From the IMG/VR virus record IMGVR_UViG_3300025655_000022, positions 23,178-87,177 of that record: DNA of 64,000 nt; one strand, given 5' to 3'. The stretch comes from a virus. The notes under the pieces were generated by a model. The model made no database searches. It worked only from the letters and a program-made list of their open reading frames with translations, and was not told the DNA's origin. Shown in pieces: positions 54,749 through 61,350 of the stretch (the stretch's first letter is position 1; the number at the start of each line of letters is the position of its first letter). Position numbers and translations under genes: made by a program.

Positions 54749-55492
54749 ATGAACAAATTTGAGAAGCTAATTGAATACGTCATCAATGACGAAGATTCAA
54801 AAGCACAAGACCTATTCCACGAAATCGTGGTTGAGAAGTCTCGTGAAATTTACGAAAACTTAATGTCTGAAGAAGACATGGCAGAAGATGAAGTTGATGA
54901 TCTAATCGACGATATCGAAACTGACGAAGAAGGCGTTGCTGAAGCTGAAGACGACATGGAAATGGACGTTGAAATGGGCGACGATGAAGGCGAACTAGAA
55001 TCAGACGCTGACGAAGAAGAAGGCGAAAGCGAAGACAAAGTTGAAGAATTAGAAGATCGTGTTGTTGATCTAGAAGACAACATGGAAGAACTAATGGCAG
55101 AATTTGAAGCCTGGATGGCTGACGAAGCTGATGAACCAGAACATGCTGACATGGACATGGAACCAGAAATGGAAGGCATGTTTGAATCTGATGAAGAAGT
55201 TTCTGAAGATGCAGATGCAGAAGCCCTGGAAGAAGGTGTTGCACTAAAAGCTGCCCCTGCTCCAGTTAAAAGCGAAGAAGGCACAGTAAACAAGAAGTCA
55301 ACTGTGGCTGCTAATGCCGGTGCTGCAGGTGCTGAAGCAAAACCAACAATGAGTTCAGGTGAAGAAAAAGGTCGCACTGCCCCAACTGCCAAAGACATGG
55401 GCGGTACAACTCATATCGACAAACTAAGTTCTGCTCCCAAAGCCAAAATGAAAGGCGAAGAGTCAGGCACTAACACCAAAAGCACACTATAA
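54749..55492 (+). CDS. Acidic prohead core protein, gp67-like
   Basis: The 247-residue protein begins FEKLIEYVINDEDSKAQDLF followed by HEIVVEKSREIYENL, the same kind of start as T4 gp67 (about 80 residues). It then has a strongly acidic run (DDLIDDIETDEEGVAEAEDD, GDDEGELESDADEEEG) and a Lys/Ala/Thr-rich C-terminus. gp67 is a core protein cleaved by gp21 during head maturation. The protein is about three times the T4 length. A GGAG site precedes ATG 54749. The 136-base gap before it contains a 14-base inverted repeat at 54701-54714. Confidence 0.65.
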   Translation: MNKFEKLIEYVINDEDSKAQDLFHEIVVEKSREIYENLMSEEDMAEDEVDDLIDDIETDEEGVAEAEDDMEMDVEMGDDEGELESDADEEEGESEDKVEELEDRVVDLEDNMEELMAEFEAWMADEADEPEHADMDMEPEMEGMFESDEEVSEDADAEALEEGVALKAAPAPVKSEEGTVNKKSTVAANAGAAGAEAKPTMSSGEEKGRTAPTAKDMGGTTHIDKLSSAPKAKMKGEESGTNTKSTL

Positions 55493-55506
55493 GGACACCG
55501 AAAGGT

Positions 55507-56139
55507 ATGGCATACTTAAAAGAGAACCTAACCTTTGATGCTGCTAAGATTGTTATCGAAAGCAGCGGAGAAGGCTCTTCTAAGAACCTTTACATGAAAG
55601 GTATTTGCATCCAGGGTGGTGTAAAGAACGCCAATCAACGAGTGTATCCAGTGAATGAAATTGAAAAAGCTGTTTCAACCTTAAATGAACAAATCACAGG
55701 TGGATACAGTGTGCTTGGTGAAGTTGATCACCCAGATGACTTGAAGATTAACCTGGATCGTGTAAGCCACATGATTACCGAGATGTGGATGGACGGTCCA
55801 AATGGTTATGGTAAAATGAAAATCTTACCAACACCGATGGGACAACTAGTTACAACAATGCTGGAAAGTGGAGTTAAATTAGGAGTTTCGTCGCGTGGTA
55901 GCGGTAACGTTAACGAAGGTAATGGTCACGTTAGTGACTTTGAAATCGTTACCGTTGACGTAGTTGCTCAACCAAGTGCGCCAAATGCTTACCCAACTGC
56001 AATTTATGAAGGCTTGATGAATATGAAGCACGGACATAGATTGCACGAGATGGCAAAGGAAGCAGGTGTTGACAATAAAGTACAGAAGTATTTAAAAGAA
56101 GAGGTTAAGAAATTAATTCAAGACCTCAAATTACGTTAG
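55507..56139 (+). CDS. 21: Prohead core protease gp21
   Basis: The 210-residue protein has the U9/S78-type serine protease pattern of gp21: GEVDHPDD (H75), GVKLGVSSRGSGN (Ser near 128) and FEIVTVDVVAQPSAPNA. In T4, gp21 cleaves scaffold, core and capsid proteins at (I/L)xE sites, then destroys itself, after assembly. It is translated shortly before gp22, and the spacing from the gp67-like gene is 14 bases. Length matches T4 gp21 (212). Confidence 0.9.
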   Translation: MAYLKENLTFDAAKIVIESSGEGSSKNLYMKGICIQGGVKNANQRVYPVNEIEKAVSTLNEQITGGYSVLGEVDHPDDLKINLDRVSHMITEMWMDGPNGYGKMKILPTPMGQLVTTMLESGVKLGVSSRGSGNVNEGNGHVSDFEIVTVDVVAQPSAPNAYPTAIYEGLMNMKHGHRLHEMAKEAGVDNKVQKYLKEEVKKLIQDLKLR

Positions 56140-56150
56140 GAGACTACGAA

Positions 56151-57248
56151 ATGCTTGATGCAATTAAACCATTGCTTGAAAGCGGACTGATTAGCGAAGA
56201 AGTTGGTACTGAGCTTAATGAGGCTTGGGAACAAAAAATCAACGAAGCTCGTGAAGAAGTTCGCGCAGAGCTACGCGAAGAGTTCGCACAACGCTACGAA
56301 CACGATAAAAGCGTAATGGTTGAAGCATTAGATCGCATGGTGTCAGAAGGCCTAACTAGTGAAATCGAAGCTCTAGCAGAAGAAAAAGCTGCCTTAGCTG
56401 AAGATCGCGTTAAGTTCCAAAGCAAAATGACTGAAAGTGCCGGTAAGTTTAACGACTTTATGGTTACTAAGTTAGCTGAAGAAATTAGCGAATTACGTAA
56501 AGATCGTGCAATCCAATCAGAAGGTTTTGCTAAACTAGAGAACTTTGTAATGAAGGCTCTAGCTAAGGAAATCAATGAATTTGCACAAGACAAGCGTGAC
56601 CTAGTTGAGTCTAAAGTACGTCTAGTTGCTGAAGCAAAAGATAAGCTAGAAAATCTGAAGAAGAATTTTGTTGCTGAGTCTGCTGCCAAGGTTAAGGGCG
56701 TAGTGGCCAAGCATCTATCAACTGAATTGTCTGCTCTACACGAAGACATCAAAGTTGCTCGTGAGAACAACTTTGGTCGTCGTATTTTCGAAGCGTTTGC
56801 TGCTGAATTTGGCACAACTCACTTAAATGAGAATGCCGAAATCCGTAAGCTACACGACATTATTGTAGAAAAAGACAAGAAGTTAGCTGAAGCCGTTGAA
56901 ATGACAACTAAAGCTAAGAAGCTAGTTGAATCAAAGGATCGCGAAGTACGTTTAATTAAGGAAACTAATGAACGTGCTCGTATTATGGAAGAACTACTAA
57001 CTCCGCTAAACGAAAGTAAAGCAGGCGTTATGAAGAGCCTTCTAGAAAATGTGCAGACTACTCGCTTACAGTCTGCATTTGAAAAGTATTTGCCAGCAGT
57101 TTTAGCCGAAGGTAAAGTTACTAAGTCTGAAAAAACTACACTAACTGAATCCAAGAAAGAAGTTACTGGCGATAAAACCGTTACAACAAAAGCTGAAGTT
57201 GCGCAAGACGACAACATCATCAGCATTAAAAAGTTGGCGGGGCTTTAA
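56151..57248 (+). CDS. 22: Prohead scaffold protein gp22
   Basis: The 365-residue protein is nearly all charged helix with Glu/Lys/Ala heptads (EEVGTELNEAWEQKINEARE, LDRMVSEGLTSEIEALAEEK), as expected of the scaffold that fills the prohead. The C-terminus (KVTKSEKTTLTESKKEVTGD, then ...NIISIKKLAGL) is basic and probably contacts the shell. T4 gp22 is about 270 residues. It lies between the protease and the capsid gene, and gp21 would cleave it at L.E/I.E sites. No enzymatic motif is expected. Confidence 0.88.
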   Translation: MLDAIKPLLESGLISEEVGTELNEAWEQKINEAREEVRAELREEFAQRYEHDKSVMVEALDRMVSEGLTSEIEALAEEKAALAEDRVKFQSKMTESAGKFNDFMVTKLAEEISELRKDRAIQSEGFAKLENFVMKALAKEINEFAQDKRDLVESKVRLVAEAKDKLENLKKNFVAESAAKVKGVVAKHLSTELSALHEDIKVARENNFGRRIFEAFAAEFGTTHLNENAEIRKLHDIIVEKDKKLAEAVEMTTKAKKLVESKDREVRLIKETNERARIMEELLTPLNESKAGVMKSLLENVQTTRLQSAFEKYLPAVLAEGKVTKSEKTTLTESKKEVTGDKTVTTKAEVAQDDNIISIKKLAGL

Positions 57249-57277
57249 TCTAAGTTGCAATTTGGAGATTATATAAA

Positions 57278-58468
57278 ATGTCACAAGAACTATTAGAAAG
57301 CCGTTGGAGCGAGACCAAAGAAGCCCTACTAGAAGGCCTAGCTGGTTCTCGCCGCAACACCATGGCAGCAGTATTAGAAAATACTCGCGGCCATTTAACA
57401 GAAAGTGCAACCGCAGGTGCAACCGCATCTGGTAACGTTGCTACACTTAACCGTGTAATTTTACCAGTTATCCGCCGTGTAATGCCAACCGTTATTGCTA
57501 ACGAAATTGTTGGTGTTCAGCCAATGACTGGTCCAGTAGGTCAGATCCACACTCTACGTGTGCGTTACGCTACTACAATGAACGACACTTCAGGTACTAA
57601 CACTGATACCACAGCAGGCGAAGAAGCTCTAAGCCCATTCAAGATTGCTACTGCATATTCTGCTGGTACTGGTGCTACCCAAGCTGATTACCGTGGTGGT
57701 CCAACAGCTACTCTAGAAGGTACTGGCGGCCGTTCAATCAGCGTACAAATTCTAAAGCAAACAGTCGAAGCTCGTACACGTAAGTTACAAGCTCGCTGGA
57801 CTTTCGAAGCTGCACAAGATGCACAAGCAATGCATGGTCTAGATGTTGAAGCAGAAATCATGGCTGCACTAGCTCAAGAAATCACTGCTGAAATCGACCA
57901 GGAAATCCTATACAGCCTACGTTCATTAGCTGCACAGGACTTCACATACAACCAAGCCACTGTTAGTGGTACTGCAACTTTCGTTGGTGATGAGCACGCA
58001 GCTCTAGCAGTTCTAATGAACCGTGCTGCTAACCAAATCGCTCAACGTACACGTCGCGGTGCTGGTAACTGGGCAGTTGTAAGCCCAGCAGCACTAACTG
58101 TTCTACAGAGTGCTACTACTTCAGCATTTGCTCGTACTACTGAAGGTGCTTTTGAAGCTCCGACTAACACTAAGTTTGTTGGTACACTAAACAGCGCAAT
58201 GAAGGTATACGTTGACAGCTATGCTAGCGACACCCAAGCTGTACTAGTTGGCTATAAAGGTTCTTCAGAAGCAGACGCAGCAGCGTTCTACTGCCCATAC
58301 ATTCCATTGATGAGCAGCGGCGTTGTACTAGATCCACAAAACTTCGAACCAGTTGTGAGCTTCATGACTCGTTACGGATATGTTGAACTAAGCAACACTG
58401 CTTCTTCGCTAGGTAACGCAGGCGACTACGTCAGCGAAATCGGCGTAAGCAACCTATCGTTCAGCTAA
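57278..58468 (+). CDS. 23: Major capsid protein gp23
   Basis: The 396-residue protein is the HK97-fold capsid protein: LNRVILPVIRRVMPTVIANE, GVQPMTGPVGQIHTLRVRYA, then RKLQARWTFEAAQDAQAMHG and FMTRYGYVELSNTASSLGNA. An LTE site at residues 40-42 (then S43) is a plausible gp21 cleavage point, matching the (I/L)xE rule; the T4 site is at Glu65. The protein is shorter than T4 gp23 (521), lacking mainly insertion regions. A GGAG ribosome site precedes ATG 57278, and a strong terminator follows at 58491-58513. Confidence 0.93.
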   Translation: MSQELLESRWSETKEALLEGLAGSRRNTMAAVLENTRGHLTESATAGATASGNVATLNRVILPVIRRVMPTVIANEIVGVQPMTGPVGQIHTLRVRYATTMNDTSGTNTDTTAGEEALSPFKIATAYSAGTGATQADYRGGPTATLEGTGGRSISVQILKQTVEARTRKLQARWTFEAAQDAQAMHGLDVEAEIMAALAQEITAEIDQEILYSLRSLAAQDFTYNQATVSGTATFVGDEHAALAVLMNRAANQIAQRTRRGAGNWAVVSPAALTVLQSATTSAFARTTEGAFEAPTNTKFVGTLNSAMKVYVDSYASDTQAVLVGYKGSSEADAAAFYCPYIPLMSSGVVLDPQNFEPVVSFMTRYGYVELSNTASSLGNAGDYVSEIGVSNLSFS

Positions 58469-58490
58469 TAGTTTTACTATTACTAACAAA

Positions 58491-58513
58491 AAAGCCCCGC
58501 AAGGGGCTTTTTT
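58491..58513 (+). terminator. Rho-independent terminator after gp23
   Basis: AAAGCCCC (58491-58498) pairs with GGGGCTTT (58503-58510) around a GCAA tetraloop, followed by a T-run. It ends the head cassette 22 bases after the gp23 stop. The same stem and loop are used at 12244-12271. Confidence 0.88.
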
Positions 58514-58527
58514 ATTGAGTGTACATC

Positions 58528-58534
58528 ATAAATA
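58528..58534 (+). promoter_or_regulatory. T4-type late promoter (CATAAATAAT)
   Basis: ATAAATA lies 14 bases after the gp23 terminator and 73 bases before ATG 58607. The flanks (CATAAATAAT) match the late promoters on the other strand. It would restart late transcription for the fibre block. Confidence 0.65.
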
Positions 58535-58606
58535 ATATTGTTCATAGTAACTTATGCAGTTTTGCCACTGCGTATGGCCTAGAACGTCACATTAAGGAGA
58601 AAACAA

Positions 58607-59242
58607 ATGGCAAGAGCATTAAAAACACAAAAAACCAACACAGTTGATTCTGGTTTTCCATGGGTTGATCTGTACAATATTGGCGTAGTTGGTGGTAACA
58701 CTGCATTAACTGGTGCACAAATCAAAACTCGCGTTAAAATTGGTTCTGCTTCTGAAGCAGACGGTTACATTATTCGTCAGAAAGGTGCCAAGAAGTTTTT
58801 GGTAACTGACGCCGCTAGCGTAAGTGCTGGTAGCTTTGTTGTCGGCCAATCATATATCGTTTTGACAGCAGGCAATACTGATTTCCAGGCAATTGGCGCT
58901 GATGCATCCTATGCAGCAGGTACAATTTTTACTGCAACTGGCGCTGGTACTGGTACTGGCACAGCAGCTCGCGTGGGCACATGTGTGCTGAGCGATCTGG
59001 CAGATGGTAGCTTGACCGCAGATACCATGACTGTGTCTGTTATTGAAACAGATTCAGGTGTAATTCGTCTGGCACGTATCAGCAACAAATGGGGCGTCGG
59101 CTTCGATGGTGTACAACGTGCATTATCATTCACTGACTTTGCTGATTCATCCGTGGGCACACAAGCTGAAACTATTAAATCAGGTACCAAAGATCTGTAC
59201 GTGGAAATCGTTCAGGTTGATAACGATTATACCTGGGGTTAA
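58607..59242 (+). CDS. Virion-associated protein with Gly/Thr/Ala repeat, unknown role
   Basis: The 211-residue protein contains a GSFVVGQSYIVLTAGNTDFQ module followed by AIGADASYAAGTIFTATGAG and TGTGTA, a module found in many aquatic phage virion proteins. The outer parts (SGFPWVDLYNIGVVGG; ARISNKWGVGFDGVQRALSF) look like a separate beta domain. A decoration-type or head-associated protein is plausible because it directly follows gp23, but this is inferred. A GGAG ribosome site precedes the ATG. Confidence 0.55.
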   Translation: MARALKTQKTNTVDSGFPWVDLYNIGVVGGNTALTGAQIKTRVKIGSASEADGYIIRQKGAKKFLVTDAASVSAGSFVVGQSYIVLTAGNTDFQAIGADASYAAGTIFTATGAGTGTGTAARVGTCVLSDLADGSLTADTMTVSVIETDSGVIRLARISNKWGVGFDGVQRALSFTDFADSSVGTQAETIKSGTKDLYVEIVQVDNDYTWG

Positions 59243-59279
59243 TATTTAATTAACGTTAAGATAATTTTACTTGACTAAT

Positions 59280-59315
59280 ATCCCTCTAAGATACATACAC
59301 TTAGAGGGATTTTTT
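59280..59315 (+). terminator. Terminator-like hairpin overlapping the ribosome site of the next gene
   Basis: ATCCCTCTAA (59280-59289) pairs with TTAGAGGGAT (59301-59310), a 10-bp perfect stem, followed by T6 that runs directly into ATG 59316. GAGGG, the only ribosome-site-like sequence before that ATG, lies inside the stem. Confidence 0.75.
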
Positions 59316-59891
59316 ATGACTGCATTTGTGCTTGGCAACGGCGTTAGCCGAAAAGGGATTAATTTATACAAACTGGAAAATCACGGTGATATCTACGGAT
59401 GCAATGCTCTGTATCGTGAGTTTACACCAACTGTGTTAGTAGCAACTGATCCAGGAATTAGTCGTGCAATTCAGGAATCTGGATACGCACAAAATAACAG
59501 ATTTTATACACGTCGACCATTTTCAGACAGTGGCGCACACGCATTGGATGCCAAATACAAAGGCATGAGCAGTGGCCCCAACGCTGTTAATCTGGCTGTG
59601 AAAGACAGCCACAAACAGATATTTTTGTTGGGATTTGATTTTGGCAGTGTTAATGGCTTGTTTAACAATGTTTACGCAGACACCGAATTCTATAAAAAAT
59701 CCACAGATAAGCCCACATTTGGTGGAAATTGGATGAATCAGATCAAACAAATCATGCACGAAAATCCAGACGTAATTTTTACCAGAGTGGTCAATGGTTA
59801 CAGTCAACAATTTAACATTGATTGGAAGAGTTGCCGAAATTACACCGAGATACCAGTGGACCAGTTTCAGGATGAGTATAAATACACATAA
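59316..59891 (+). CDS. Rossmann-like phage protein of unknown function (GNGVSRKG start)
   Basis: The 191-residue product starts at ATG 59316, directly after the hairpin; upstream in-frame codons lie within the hairpin. It starts AFVLGNGVSRKGINLYKLEN, then IYGCNALYREF, VLVATDPGIS and IFLLGFDFGSVNG. This glycine-rich N-terminal motif with GPNAVNLAV and LGFDF resembles the MptE/DUF115 fold used by some pterin and glycan-related enzymes, but I do not assign a reaction. The end of the gene contains a late promoter for the next gene. Confidence 0.5.
   Translation: MTAFVLGNGVSRKGINLYKLENHGDIYGCNALYREFTPTVLVATDPGISRAIQESGYAQNNRFYTRRPFSDSGAHALDAKYKGMSSGPNAVNLAVKDSHKQIFLLGFDFGSVNGLFNNVYADTEFYKKSTDKPTFGGNWMNQIKQIMHENPDVIFTRVVNGYSQQFNIDWKSCRNYTEIPVDQFQDEYKYT
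59877..59884 (+). promoter_or_regulatory. T4-type late promoter (TATAAATA) for 59904 gene
   Basis: TATAAATA is a full T4 late consensus and lies within the last codons of the upstream gene, 19 bases before ATG 59904; AAGGA follows at 59891-59895. Confidence 0.7.
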
Positions 59892-59903
59892 AGGAACTAA
59901 TCT

Positions 59904-60599
59904 ATGTCGCTCACAGTTAAACGTATCACTGGTGATTATGAAATTCAGACAGTTAATCTGGCTGGTAGTACTGAAAACCAGATTATATTTACAACAGACC
60001 AAGTGTTAATTCGCGGTGATTTACAAGTTACTGGAGATTATAACACAACGACAGTTACTGAAAGTAACCTTTCACTAAAAGACAGATTTATTTTACTTAA
60101 TGAAGGTGAAACAGGATCAGGTGTAAGTGCTGGAACATATTCAGGCATTGAAGTTGACCGTGGCAGTTTGGATAAATCTGTTTTTTATTTTAATGAAACC
60201 ACAGACAAATGGGTTATTGGCACGGTTAACACATCAACTGGTACTGTAACTGAAATTGGCGATGTATTGACTACTGGTGCTGGTGGCGGGTTAACAGATG
60301 TAGTTGATGATATTACTCCACAACTGGGTGGTGATTTAGATGTTAACAGTCAATCAATTGTTTCGGTATCTAACGGCGACATTGTGCTTGCTCCAGATGG
60401 TACCGGTACTGTCAAGATTGAAAGCACAGAACTAGCATTTGATAAACTAGCAAGCGATCCAACCGCACAAGCAGATTATAACTTGCTGTACCACAAAACA
60501 GAAGGTTCTGGCGGAACTGGTTTATATTTTAAAACGAGTTCAACTGCCGACGAACTTGTATCAAAAGCAAAAGCAATCGTTTACGGTATTATTTTTTAA
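59904..60599 (+). CDS. Tail fibre/virion structural protein
   Basis: The 231-residue protein is a beta-rich fibre-like chain: MSLTVKRITGDYEIQTVNLA, FTTDQVLIRGDLQVTGDYNT, LKDRFILLNEGE, ending with QLGGDLDVNSQSIVSVSNGD then IVLAPDGTGTVKIES. The QLGGDLDVN...G.G.V.I pattern is a common trimeric fibre repeat in aquatic T4-like phages. It directly follows a full late promoter and an AAGGA site. Its location on the particle is not known; it is the first of a run of fibre-type genes. Confidence 0.65.
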   Translation: MSLTVKRITGDYEIQTVNLAGSTENQIIFTTDQVLIRGDLQVTGDYNTTTVTESNLSLKDRFILLNEGETGSGVSAGTYSGIEVDRGSLDKSVFYFNETTDKWVIGTVNTSTGTVTEIGDVLTTGAGGGLTDVVDDITPQLGGDLDVNSQSIVSVSNGDIVLAPDGTGTVKIESTELAFDKLASDPTAQADYNLLYHKTEGSGGTGLYFKTSSTADELVSKAKAIVYGIIF

Positions 60600-60609
60600 G
60601 GATTAAACA

Positions 60610-60927
60610 ATGGCAATAACAACAGCAACAGTAGCACAAACTACCCCAGCCGCAGTTTACACAAGCAGCGGTAATACTGCTGTAACATGGGCAACATTTA
60701 CAAATTATATTGGTTCAGCGGCAACCTTAACACTACATATTGTTCCAAATGGTGGCAGCGCAACAGATCAAAACATGATTTTAGACGCAGAATCTATTGT
60801 AGCAGGTGATACATTAAATTTGTATACAGCCGGCGAAAAGATTTTACTTGAAAGCGGCGATGCAATTTATGCTGCTTCAGATACCGCTACCGCAGTTAAC
60901 GCAGTTTTTAGCTATACGAGTATCTAA
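60610..60927 (+). CDS. Small virion-type protein, unknown position
   Basis: The 105-residue protein has MAITTATVAQTTPAAVYTSS, YIGSAATLTLHIVPNGGSAT and LNLYTAGEKILLESGDAIYA. It forms a compact beta-sandwich-like chain similar in style to decoration or fibre-associated proteins of tailed phages; a single-domain tail-tip or head protein is possible. It sits 10 bases after the upstream stop, with AAGGA before the ATG. Confidence 0.55.
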   Translation: MAITTATVAQTTPAAVYTSSGNTAVTWATFTNYIGSAATLTLHIVPNGGSATDQNMILDAESIVAGDTLNLYTAGEKILLESGDAIYAASDTATAVNAVFSYTSI

Positions 60928-60932
60928 TTAAC

Positions 60933-61349
60933 GTGCCAATTGGACAGTTTCTCAAAAATAGACGAACTGGTAACTCTAGACAGGTTGTAATTCCGTCTGG
61001 GCCTGGTTCTGACAGACCAGATGAACCTATTTTTGGTAGTTTTAGATTTAATACAACAGCAGGTACACTAGAAGTATTTGACGGGAGTGCCTTTAAGTTG
61101 CTTGCTGTTGAAGGATTAACAAATGTTGTAGTTGACGACTTTACAGGTGATGGATCAACAGTAGTGTTTGGATCAATGACAAATACTGTAACCAGCGCAA
61201 CAGATGTTCTAGTATTTGTTGGCGGCGTGTATCAAATACCAACTACAAATTACACAGTTGACGGTAGTTACGATATTACGTTTACTACTGCTATTCCAAA
61301 TAGTGTGCCAATTAACATTATTCATAACTTGAACTCAACGACGGTATAA
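60933..61349 (+). CDS. Virion-type protein with repeat module, GTG start
   Basis: The 138-residue protein starts at GTG 60933 (MPIGQFLKNRRTGNSRQVVI), 5 bases after the upstream stop. It carries a PIFGSFRFNTTAGTLEVFDG segment and a TNVVVDDFTGDGSTVVFGSM then DVLVFVGGVYQIPTTNYTVD module. The latter is the same beta module that recurs in the giant virion protein, so the two may have exchanged domains. It belongs to the fibre block; the location is unknown. Confidence 0.6.
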   Translation: MPIGQFLKNRRTGNSRQVVIPSGPGSDRPDEPIFGSFRFNTTAGTLEVFDGSAFKLLAVEGLTNVVVDDFTGDGSTVVFGSMTNTVTSATDVLVFVGGVYQIPTTNYTVDGSYDITFTTAIPNSVPINIIHNLNSTTV

Positions 61350-61350
61350 T

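Noticed and set aside
54783-55398. Two long - strand frames opposite the gp67-like gene
   Set aside because: They are Ser/Leu-rich shadows produced by the GAA/GAT-rich acidic coding strand.
56294-57226. Long - strand frames opposite gp22
   Set aside because: Composition mirrors the charged-helix codons of gp22 and no ribosome site is present; these are shadows.
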